Source: an archaeon (GTDB taxonomy: Archaea > Methanobacteriota > Methanobacteria > Methanobacteriales > Methanobacteriaceae). Taken from it: a stretch of DNA of 9,843 nt. The translations under genes and the position numbers were made by a program. The notes under the pieces were generated by a model. That model was not told where the DNA came from, searched no databases, and saw only the letters and a list, made by a program, of their open reading frames with translations. The stretch lies in contig JAKSUE010000030.1 in NCBI GenBank assembly GCA_024409165.1, forward strand, positions 1 to 9,843. Direction: 5' to 3'. Shown here piece after piece: positions 1 to 5,242 of this stretch (positions are counted from its first letter, which is position 1; every line of letters starts with the position of its first letter).

Positions 1-16
1 TGTTTCACGTGGAACA
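1..16. other. parS: parS-like ParB/Spo0J binding site
   Basis: The sequence TGTTTCACGTGGAACA reads TGTTCCACGTGAAACA on the other strand, which is the Bacillus subtilis parS consensus as I know it, with no mismatch. A second left half-site, TGTTTCAC, begins at base 19, exactly 18 bp after the first, but lacks the right half. parS is the loading site for the chromosomal partition protein ParB (Spo0J). The match is seen in the sequence. Use by a host ParB is inference, since no parA or parB gene is in the window. The site sits at the very edge, so its left context is unknown. Confidence 0.7.
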
Positions 17-57
17 TTGTTTCACAGTTCCTATTTAGTTAATTAATGCAAAATGTA

Positions 58-86
58 TTGACTTTAAAATATTAATATTATATTAT
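58..86 (+). promoter_or_regulatory. Candidate sigma-A promoter P1 for the long leader and SSB-like gene
   Basis: TTGACT (58-63) and TATTAT (81-86) are separated by exactly 17 bp, each 5 of 6 against the vegetative consensus. The same hexamers and spacing recur at 1850-1878. Transcription would start near base 93, giving a leader of about 320 nt that contains the inverted-repeat element at 255-379. AT-rich DNA gives chance matches, but two identical copies in sensible places strengthen the call. Confidence 0.5.
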
Positions 87-136
87 TATATTGCATAGAG
101 GAACTTATCACTCTTCTATGTTAGTAAAAATCCAAT

Positions 137-257
137 TTACTATAACTTTAATTTTAGTTAAGAGTTATTATAATCTAGGTAAAACATAGTTAGTAATAAA
201 TGACATGGACTCCTTTCTATTAAATATAGTAACTCTTTCCTAATTTATATATAGTAA
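137..257. repeat. Repeated TATAGTAA octamers (candidate operator)
   Basis: TATAGTAA occurs at 225-232 and 250-257, and inverted (TTACTATA) at 137-144. The related GTTAGTAA occurs at 119-126 and 189-196. The two direct copies lie in longer similar stretches 25 bp apart. They could be binding sites for a regulator of divergent or early/late transcription. In such AT-rich DNA some recurrence is expected, so this is tentative. Confidence 0.3.
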
Positions 258-379
258 TCAGTTATTTTGTGCTTGTATCTATTATTAGTACGCGTATTAC
301 ACAATGCTGTTAAAAAGAGTTTATTTCTCAAAACAAAAAATTATTTCAACCATTTTACTTGTTACAAAATAACTGATTA
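255..379 (+). ncRNA. Candidate structured RNA closed by a 16-bp inverted repeat (possible packaging RNA)
   Basis: TAATCAGTTATTTTGT (255-270) and ACAAAATAACTGATTA (364-379) are perfect reverse complements. The 93 nt between them can fold on the + strand into two hairpins starting directly at the closing helix. The first pairs GCUUGU (271-276) with ACAAUGC (301-307) with one U bulged, and carries an inner stem 286-290/295-299 with a CGCG loop. The second pairs UGUU (308-311) with AACA (332-335) around GAG/CUC (317-319/327-329). A closing helix plus two arms in about 125 nt recalls the phi29 packaging RNA (about 120-nt core), which serves the gp16 ATPase; a gp16-like gene is present here. The repeat is certain. 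The strand, its existence as an RNA and the pRNA role are inference, and it could instead be a DNA element. P1 would transcribe it. Confidence 0.35.
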
Positions 380-397
380 GTGCATATAAATGTACTA
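378..397 (+). promoter_or_regulatory. Hairpin immediately upstream of the first ribosome binding site
   Basis: TAGTGCAT (378-385) and ATGTACTA (390-397) form an 8-bp RNA stem with one G-U pair and an AUAA loop. It ends just before the AGAGGA ribosome binding site at 402-407. It shares two bases with the right arm of the 16-bp repeat, so the two folds compete slightly. It could be a translational operator for the SSB-like gene or a protein-binding dyad in DNA. Confidence 0.35.
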
Positions 398-416
398 GAA
401 AAGAGGATATAGAAAA

Positions 417-779
417 ATGAATTATGAAGTTACGATAAAGGAAACAAAGGGAGTTTGTGATACAGAATTATTTAAAACAATGTGTAAAAATGGAGATGTT
501 ACAGCTGATAAGGTATGTGATTCTGTAGGTAAAATAGTTAGTATTAAAGGATATGCTTTATGTCATATCAAAGTAGATAAGAAAGAATTTGATATTAATT
601 ATTATGCAACTGATGAAGGTTATATTTCTTCTGGGTCTGAAGTATTCTTAAAAAGTGTAAAGAACTATTTAGGAATGGTAGAAATGTTTAAAGTATGTGA
701 GGTAAAGACTTCTAAAGGAACTACTTATAAAGCTACACCAATATTAACAGAAGAAAGCACAGGAGAAGTATTTGAATAA
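417..779 (+). CDS. Putative single-stranded DNA-binding protein (phi29 p5-like)
   Basis: A 120-residue protein, close to the 124 residues of phi29 p5, the SSB that coats displaced strands during protein-primed replication. I recognise a pattern seen in small gut podophage proteins annotated as SSB: an N-terminal strand-rich half, then a GSEVF segment (73-77), an EMFKV strand (89-93) and a TSKGTTYKATPIL strand near the end. The C-terminus is acidic and ends in EVFE, as in many SSB tails. Five cysteines (14, 23, 34, 49, 94) are unusual, with no CxxC pair to suggest zinc. AGAGGA at 402-407 supports the ATG start. It is the first gene after the long leader and is cut off from the holin by its own promoter candidate, fitting an early gene. 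The SSB identity is weak and rests on remembered family resemblance; an unknown early protein is the alternative. Confidence 0.5.
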   Translation: MNYEVTIKETKGVCDTELFKTMCKNGDVTADKVCDSVGKIVSIKGYALCHIKVDKKEFDINYYATDEGYISSGSEVFLKSVKNYLGMVEMFKVCEVKTSKGTTYKATPILTEESTGEVFE

Positions 780-800
780 ATAAAAAAAATCTTATATAAT
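772..800 (+). promoter_or_regulatory. Candidate promoter for the lysis genes
   Basis: TTGAAT (772-777) and TATAAT (795-800) are 17 bp apart; the -10 is a perfect consensus and the -35 matches 4 of 6. It overlaps the end of the SSB-like gene. A start near base 807 would place the holin ribosome binding site (GAAAGGTAGG, 807-816) at the very 5' end of the transcript. Confidence 0.45.
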
Positions 801-825
801 ATATTTGAAAGGTAGGTAAAATAAA

Positions 826-1008
826 ATGGAAGAACTTTTAAATATATTTTCTAATTATGGAACTAGTGCTGTTTGTATAGCATACTTGATATATTTTCAA
901 GCCACAACTATGAAAGAAATGTTATCAACTCTTAACAGTATGAATACAAGACTATCCATAATAGAATCTAAAATGGGATTATTAGATGAAAATAATAAGA
1001 ATAGCTAA
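826..1008 (+). CDS. Putative small holin (YvrJ/BhlA-like, one membrane segment)
   Basis: A 60-residue protein with a short N-terminus, one hydrophobic segment at about 9-26 (NYGTSAVCIAYLIYF lies within it), and then a polar helix (27-53) with the heptad-like spacing of a coiled coil. This plan, starting MEELL and followed by a glycine-containing membrane helix, resembles YvrJ and UviB/BhlA-type holin-like proteins. A holin would oligomerise in the cytoplasmic membrane and open it at the end of infection so that the lysin reaches the wall. The endolysin gene follows 33 bp downstream, the classical lysis pairing. The GAAAGGTAGG ribosome binding site supports the ATG. It is much shorter than phi29 gp14 (131 residues) and has one rather than two membrane helices. 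The membrane topology is clear; the holin role is inferred from context. Confidence 0.6.
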   Translation: MEELLNIFSNYGTSAVCIAYLIYFQATTMKEMLSTLNSMNTRLSIIESKMGLLDENNKNS

Positions 1009-1020
1009 TGCTATTCTTTT
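997..1020 (+). terminator. Hairpin over the holin stop codon, probable weak terminator
   Basis: AAGAATAGC (997-1005) pairs perfectly with GCTATTCTT (1010-1018) around a TAAT loop and is followed by a short T run. The holin TAA stop (1006-1008) sits in the loop. The stem is 9 bp but the T tract is short, so partial termination or protection of the upstream mRNA end is more likely than a full stop. The lysin ribosome binding site lies just beyond. Confidence 0.5.
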
Positions 1021-1041
1021 ATAATAGAAAGGATAAATAAA

Positions 1042-1836
1042 ATGACTAGAAATGAATTTATAAATATGATAGCACCTATAGTAATAGAAGAAAACAATAG
1101 AAGAGAAAAACATGTTTTACCTTCTGTGTGTATAGCTCAGGCTTGTTTAGAAAGTGGATTTGGAAGTTCTAAATTGATGATGAAAGCAAATGCTATATTT
1201 GGAATAAAGGCTACTAAAAGCTGGACAGGTAAAGTATTTAATAGTAAAACTAATGAATGTTATGATGGAGTAAATTATACAGAGATAGAAGCAAGTTTTA
1301 GAGCTTATAATAATATATCTGAATCTATAGCTGATTATTATAATTTAATTACTGGATTAGATAGATATTCTAAAGCAGTAAATGAAAATGACTTTGTAAA
1401 ATGTATAACAGCAATTAAAGAAGGTGGATATGCTACAAGTCCATCTTATATAGATAGTATAGTTTCATTAATTAATACATATAATTTAACTAAGTATGAT
1501 AATGGGACAAATATAGTTGATAGTGGGACAAATATAGTTGATAGTGGGACAGTAAAGAAATCTAATGAAGAAATAGCTCAAGAAGTAATAGATATGAAAT
1601 GGGATGTTTATCCTAAAAGAAAAGAACTTCTTGAAAATGCTGGGTATGATTATCAAACTATACAGAATATTGTAAATGAAAGAAATTATGTATATTATAC
1701 TGTAAAAATTGGAGATTCCTTATGGAAGATATCTTTAAAATATTATGGTACAGGAACTAAATATACATATATAAAAGAACTTAATAATTTAAAATCAAAT
1801 ATAATTTTTCCAGGGCAAAAATTAAGAGTTAAATAA
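1042..1836 (+). CDS. Endolysin: GH73 glucosaminidase + CW_7 + LysM
   Basis: A 264-residue modular wall hydrolase. Residues 1-150 are a GH73/FlgJ-type N-acetylglucosaminidase domain with the motif CIAQACLESGFG, in which E37 is the expected catalytic acid, followed by NAIFGIKA and a SFRAYNN segment. A repetitive linker (about 155-171) contains two copies of GTNIVDS. Residues 174-212 match a CW_7 (Cpl-7 type) wall-binding motif: EIAQEVI, then KELLENAGYDYQTIQNIVN. Residues 218-263 are a LysM domain (YYTVKIGDSLWKIS to FPGQKLRV). The enzyme would cut the glycan strand after holin action. It has no signal peptide, consistent with holin-dependent release. AGAAAGGA at 1027-1033 fixes the start, 8 bases from the ATG. 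No separate tail-tip wall hydrolase (phi29 gp13) is in the window, so a virion role is a less likely alternative. Confidence 0.9.
   Translation: MTRNEFINMIAPIVIEENNRREKHVLPSVCIAQACLESGFGSSKLMMKANAIFGIKATKSWTGKVFNSKTNECYDGVNYTEIEASFRAYNNISESIADYYNLITGLDRYSKAVNENDFVKCITAIKEGGYATSPSYIDSIVSLINTYNLTKYDNGTNIVDSGTNIVDSGTVKKSNEEIAQEVIDMKWDVYPKRKELLENAGYDYQTIQNIVNERNYVYYTVKIGDSLWKISLKYYGTGTKYTYIKELNNLKSNIIFPGQKLRVK
1504..1551 (+). repeat. In-frame 21-bp tandem repeat in the lysin linker
   Basis: Two identical 21-bp units (1504-1524 and 1525-1545) are followed by the first six bases of a third (1546-1551). Each encodes GTNIVDS, so copy number can change without shifting the frame. The copies are identical at the DNA level, which points to recent slippage. 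The repeat separates the catalytic domain from the wall-binding domains. Confidence 0.9.
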
Positions 1837-1861
1837 GTCAATATTAATATTGACTTTTTTA
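1835..1861 (+). terminator. Intrinsic terminator after the endolysin gene
   Basis: A perfect 22-bp palindrome (1835-1856) starts within the lysin stop codon and folds as a 9-bp stem, AAGTCAATA/TATTGACTT, around TTAA. T residues continue to 1860, then an AT-rich stretch. The stem is AT-rich but long. Its right arm contains the -35 box of the next promoter, so the site both ends the lysis transcript and begins the next. Confidence 0.8.
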
Positions 1862-1878
1862 TTTTATTAAATTATTAT
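1850..1878 (+). promoter_or_regulatory. Candidate promoter P2 for the head genes, overlapping the terminator
   Basis: TTGACT (1850-1855) and TATTAT (1873-1878) are 17 bp apart, identical in both hexamers and spacing to the candidate at 58-86. The -35 lies in the terminator stem. A start near 1885 would leave only about 14 bases before the scaffold ATG, so the AAGGAGG ribosome binding site (1885-1891) would lie at the very 5' end. Confidence 0.5.
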
Positions 1879-1898
1879 TTAATAAAGGAGGATAAGTA

Positions 1899-2162
1899 AT
1901 GACTAAAATAAGTAAAGATGAATTAATAACTAAAGTAAATGAGAAAATCTCTGATGTTGATTTAGCTATTGAATTAATAGAAGATATTACTGATTCTATG
2001 GATATTCCAGATACTACTGAACTTGATAATGTTAAAGCAGAGCTTGAAACATTAAAGCAAAAATACAAAGATAGATTTATGAGTTCTAATGAAGCATCTG
2101 AAGAAAAAGAAGAAAATCCTGAAATGGAAGAAAAAGAAGTAATAGATATTAAAGAAATATAA
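1899..2162 (+). CDS. Putative head scaffolding protein (gp7-like)
   Basis: An 87-residue, highly charged, predicted all-helical protein directly before the major capsid gene, where phi29 has its 98-residue scaffold gp7. It opens with KISKDELITKVNEKI, has a second helical stretch at 41-58 with coiled-coil character, then KYKDRFM (55-61), a motif I associate with small pre-capsid proteins of gut phi29-like phages, and a strongly acidic tail (68-87). A scaffold would assemble inside the prohead, guide the shape of the shell and leave before or during packaging. It has the strongest ribosome binding site in the window (AAGGAGG, 7 bases from the ATG), which suits a protein needed in high amounts. 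The identification rests on position, size and composition rather than on clear sequence homology. Confidence 0.6.
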   Translation: MTKISKDELITKVNEKISDVDLAIELIEDITDSMDIPDTTELDNVKAELETLKQKYKDRFMSSNEASEEKEENPEMEEKEVIDIKEI

Positions 2163-2182
2163 TAAGGAAGGAAGAATAAATT

Positions 2183-3577
2183 ATGGCTTTTAGTAAAAAT
2201 TCATTAAAAGTAACAAGTGATTCTGAATTGTTAAGTTATATAATAAATGTAACACCAGAATTACAAGAACTAGATTTACCAGTACAGGGTGAATCAATTA
2301 AACCAATAGGTAAAATAATTAGTTCTAATGAAAGATATAGAAATGCTTTCATCAAAACTGTAAACCTAATAGGATTAACAGTTATTAAAAGAAACGGATG
2401 GGACAATCCGTGGGAATTCACAAAAAGAGGAACATTAAGTTTCGGACAACAGATAAGAGAATTAGTTTTAGATTTATGTAATGTTTATGACTATAACGAA
2501 GAATTTACAAATAAAGATAAATTCTTAGAGACTGAAGTTCCTAATGTATTTAATTATATACATGAAGTAAATTTCCAAAAATTCTATCAAACAACTACAT
2601 CTGATAGTCAATTAGCTATGGCTTTTGATGGAGAAGGAAGTTTATTTGATTTTATTGATGAAGCTATAGCTATGCTATATGAATCATTAAAATATGATAC
2701 ATATATTACTGATAAATATATGTTAGCAAGAAGAATATTAGATGGTACTATGACTCCATCTGTAATATCAAGTTATAGTACACTAACACCAAGAAAGAGA
2801 GTTAGTGCTATTAAATCAATTTCTAATAAATTTACATTTAGAAATCCTAACTATAATCCAGCTGGAGTTAGAAGAGCTACTAGATTTGATGACCAGATAT
2901 TAATAGTTTCAACTGACTTTGAAGCAGATTTTAGTACTGAAGTATTAGCAACATCATTCTTTAAAGATGAAGCTGATATGAGAGCTAGATTAGTTTTATG
3001 TGATGGATTTGGAGTACATGATAATGAAAGATTAACAGAACTTTTAGGAAGTGCATACATTCCATTTACAGAAGCTGAAATTACAGCTTTAGAGAAAATA
3101 CCAGCAGTACTTATATCTCGTGAATGGTTTATGGATTATGATTATGCTTTAGATAATAATAGTGGAATGAAACAAACTGAATTCTATAATCCTACTACTT
3201 TAGAAAATAATCACTATTTACACGCTTGGAGAGTATTCTCTACTAGTCCATTTGAACAAGCTACTGTATTTACACCTGACTCAGGAAGTGTAACAGCTGT
3301 TGCAATTAATCCTTCTGAAGTAACATCTACAGCAGGACAATTCGTACAATTGACAGCAAGTGTAATTTCTACTGGATTTGTAAATAAAGCAGTACAATGG
3401 AGTATTGATGAAGCACCAGGAGAAACTACTAAAGTAACAATAGACCAAAACGGAAAAGTTTATATTCCATCTGATTATACTCCAACTGATACAGACGAAC
3501 CTAATCCAATAGTTATAAAAGCTACTTCTATCTATGATGATTCAGTTAGTGGTGAAGCTACTATTACAGTATTATAA
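2183..3577 (+). CDS. Major capsid protein (phi29 gp8-like) with C-terminal Ig-like domain
   Basis: A 464-residue protein, close to phi29 gp8 (448). Residues 1 to about 360 are expected to form the HK97-type capsid fold: helical N-terminal region, RNAFIKTVNLIGLTVIKRNGWDNPWEFTKRG segments around 50-80, and a region rich in aromatic residues with TRFDDQILIVSTDFEADF-type strands at about 230-250. Residues 367-463 are a BIG_2-like immunoglobulin domain: VTAVAINPSEV, then a GQFVQLTASV strand, VQWSID, the GKVYIPSDYTP turn and a final GEATITVL strand. phi29 gp8 has the same addition on its outer surface. The gene lies 20 bp after the scaffold gene with AAGGAAGG before its ATG, and is followed by a hairpin terminator that would raise its transcript level over the tail genes. 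Confidence 0.92.
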   Translation: MAFSKNSLKVTSDSELLSYIINVTPELQELDLPVQGESIKPIGKIISSNERYRNAFIKTVNLIGLTVIKRNGWDNPWEFTKRGTLSFGQQIRELVLDLCNVYDYNEEFTNKDKFLETEVPNVFNYIHEVNFQKFYQTTTSDSQLAMAFDGEGSLFDFIDEAIAMLYESLKYDTYITDKYMLARRILDGTMTPSVISSYSTLTPRKRVSAIKSISNKFTFRNPNYNPAGVRRATRFDDQILIVSTDFEADFSTEVLATSFFKDEADMRARLVLCDGFGVHDNERLTELLGSAYIPFTEAEITALEKIPAVLISREWFMDYDYALDNNSGMKQTEFYNPTTLENNHYLHAWRVFSTSPFEQATVFTPDSGSVTAVAINPSEVTSTAGQFVQLTASVISTGFVNKAVQWSIDEAPGETTKVTIDQNGKVYIPSDYTPTDTDEPNPIVIKATSIYDDSVSGEATITVL

Positions 3578-3583
3578 GATTAT

Positions 3584-3613
3584 AAAGAGTAGTAAATCTA
3601 CTCTTTTAATTTT
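3584..3613 (+). terminator. Intrinsic terminator or attenuator after the capsid gene
   Basis: AAAGAGTAG (3584-3592) pairs perfectly with CTACTCTTT (3598-3606) around TAAAT, followed by TTTTAATTTT. It sits in the 54-bp gap between capsid and portal genes, with no promoter that I can see after it, so read-through must feed the portal and tail genes. This would lower their dose relative to capsid. Confidence 0.75.
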
Positions 3614-3631
3614 ATAAAGAAAGGATTAAAT

Positions 3632-4519
3632 ATGAAGAAAAAATTAATAAATAGTCAGTTATCAAATTATTTAACCTATAAAATGTATTTAAGACAAATG
3701 GTAACACTAGCACAGAATGTCTATGTATTTAGAAATATGCCTAATAATATAGATATGTCTTATGTAAATAAGCAACTATTAATAAAAGGTGCTGTGGCTT
3801 TCTTTTATGATGAGGTTATGAAAGAACTTTTAGCTTTACCATTTAGTAATGTCGGCAAATTAGATGTATATGGTAGACCTACATCAATACAAGTAATAGG
3901 AAAAAATGGCTATACAAGAGCACTTAAAAAAGATGAGTATGTAATAATGTATGATAATATGGGTAAATATCCTTTGTATGTTGATATTTGTCAGTATGCT
4001 GAGAGGATGGGACAAATAGAGAGAACTACCGATATAAACGTACATAATCAAAAGACAGCTAGATTCTGGAAAACAAGTGCTGATAAAGAAAAAACTATTA
4101 AAGACTTAGTAAATAATGTTGATGGGTATAATGAGACAGTTATTACTTATGATAATATTTTGACTGATGATACTGAAATTGTCTTACAACCGGCTCCTTT
4201 TGTAACTGATAAATTAGATGATCATAAAGATAGAATCTGGAATGAATTTTTAAGACTTATAGGAATATCTAATATATCATTTAATAAGAAAGAAAGATTA
4301 ATTCAAGATGAGATTAGAATTAGTCAGGGTGGAACTATAGCTTCAAGATATAATAGATTTGAAACTAGGTATAAAGCTATAGAAGAAATTAATAAAAAAT
4401 TCGGACACTTATTAGAAGATGAGATTATAGTAGAATATTATGATGGACTTCCAACAAGTCTAGAAAATGATTCTATAATGGAATCGGAATCAGAAGAGAT
4501 AGGAAGTGATATAGAATGA
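3632..4519 (+). CDS. Upper collar / portal connector protein (phi29 gp10-like)
   Basis: A 295-residue protein close to phi29 gp10 (309). The portal is a dodecameric ring at one prohead vertex through which DNA enters and leaves, and on which the packaging motor and tail assemble. Recognisable family features are the N-terminal helical region with ALPFSNVGKLDVYGRP-type strands (about 70-85), and the wing/crown part from about 190: FVTDKL, IWNEFLRLIGISN, NKKERLIQDEI and the SQGGT turn, followed by a helix with RYKAIEEINKKFG. The QGGT and KKER elements match what I know of gp10-like proteins. The start has AGAAAGGA 8 bases upstream. The stop TGA overlaps the next gene's ATG by 4 bases (ATGA), implying translational coupling of the two collar proteins. 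Confidence 0.9.
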   Translation: MKKKLINSQLSNYLTYKMYLRQMVTLAQNVYVFRNMPNNIDMSYVNKQLLIKGAVAFFYDEVMKELLALPFSNVGKLDVYGRPTSIQVIGKNGYTRALKKDEYVIMYDNMGKYPLYVDICQYAERMGQIERTTDINVHNQKTARFWKTSADKEKTIKDLVNNVDGYNETVITYDNILTDDTEIVLQPAPFVTDKLDDHKDRIWNEFLRLIGISNISFNKKERLIQDEIRISQGGTIASRYNRFETRYKAIEEINKKFGHLLEDEIIVEYYDGLPTSLENDSIMESESEEIGSDIE

Positions 4520-5229
4520 TAACACCATTTATATTAATGCCAATGATACCAGATACCTATGATATGCCACCTACTGTTTATAGTTTACTTAATTCTTATG
4601 TTAATTATAATAAGGAAGAAAAACCTAAAATAAAAGATTTAGCTAAGGTAGGAAGAGAAATGGTTTTCGATTTTGATTATCCATTATCTAGTAAACTTTC
4701 AAAAGAAGAATTTGAGGTAATGATATTAAATAATTATATGATGAGAAGAATAGGACAAGAAACAGTTACAGCATTTAAGTTAAGACTTAATGTAAAACTA
4801 AATTCTATTATGCCTATATATAATAAATTATTTGATTCTTTAGAAGGATGGGATATTCTAAATGATGGAGAAGTTACAGAACGTGATTTAGAAGATAATA
4901 GAGAAAGTACATCATCAAATAATCTAAACACTAGCTCTAGTAGTAATACTGAATCAGATAGAAGATTTTCTGTAATGCCTCAAGATGAGATTGAAGATGT
5001 TAAAGATGGTAGTTATATGACTGAATATAATTTAGATAATAATAAGGTATCTGATATATCTAATAGTTCTGGAAACACTACTGGAACAGATAAAGATAAA
5101 CTAAAAGAAGTAATTAAAAGAAGTCCATCTGATAAAATGACTATATATAAAACATTTATTGAAAGTAGACTTAGTATCTACAATATGATATTTGAAGAAT
5201 TAGATAGTCTATTCTATGGACTAGTATAG
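4516..5229 (+). CDS. Lower collar protein (phi29 gp11-like)
   Basis: A 237-residue protein, shorter than phi29 gp11 (293). In phi29 this protein forms the tube beneath the portal and links it to the tail knob and appendages. Characteristic parts are RRIGQETVTAFKLRLNVKLN (77-96) followed by IMPIYNKLFDSLE, and FSVMPQDEIEDVKDGSYMTE (151-170), which corresponds to the conserved 'FS..PQ....V.DG.Y.T' stretch of the family. Between them lies a serine- and asparagine-rich, probably disordered segment (128-148), and a second one at 177-192. The C-terminal helix (206-235) is amphipathic. Its ATG overlaps the portal stop, and AGGAA lies within the portal reading frame just upstream. It ends in TAG, showing that TAG is a true stop in this phage. 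Confidence 0.85.
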   Translation: MITPFILMPMIPDTYDMPPTVYSLLNSYVNYNKEEKPKIKDLAKVGREMVFDFDYPLSSKLSKEEFEVMILNNYMMRRIGQETVTAFKLRLNVKLNSIMPIYNKLFDSLEGWDILNDGEVTERDLEDNRESTSSNNLNTSSSSNTESDRRFSVMPQDEIEDVKDGSYMTEYNLDNNKVSDISNSSGNTTGTDKDKLKEVIKRSPSDKMTIYKTFIESRLSIYNMIFEELDSLFYGLV

Positions 5230-5242
5230 AAAGGATATGTAT

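Larger units (their letters stand above)
1..416. other. Non-coding control region before the first gene
   Basis: No credible protein-coding gene lies in these 416 bases; frames on both strands are closed by frequent stops. The region is richer in A and T than the genes and packed with short dyads and repeats: parS, a sigma-A-like promoter, TATAGTAA octamers, a large inverted repeat and a hairpin before the first ribosome binding site. There is also a 12-bp palindrome, AATATTAATATT (68-79), and an 8-bp palindrome, TACGCGTA (289-296). Position and content suggest a genome control region or the vicinity of a genome end. Confidence 0.8.

Noticed and set aside
168..206. 12-codon - strand reading frame preceded by AGAAAGGAG, possible leader peptide
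   Set aside because: The ribosome binding site is only 3 bases from the ATG, the peptide (MSFITNYVLPRL) has no regulatory codon run, and no - strand promoter or gene is visible in front or behind.
362..390. Promoter close to the first gene (TTACAA-N17-TATAAA)
   Set aside because: The -35 matches only 3 of 6 and the elements fall inside the inverted repeat arm and hairpin, so the match is likely incidental.
1859..2068. Open frame on the - strand opposite the scaffold gene
   Set aside because: Serine-rich shadow of the + strand gene, which has an excellent ribosome binding site; no ribosome binding site supports the antisense frame. The same applies to the antisense frames at 2236-2421, 2851-3060, 4734-4931 and the + strand frame at 7611-7841.
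5237..5242. Two-residue longer start for the tail fibre
   Set aside because: The ATG at 5237 is only 1 base from the AAGGA ribosome binding site; the ATG at 5243 has proper spacing.
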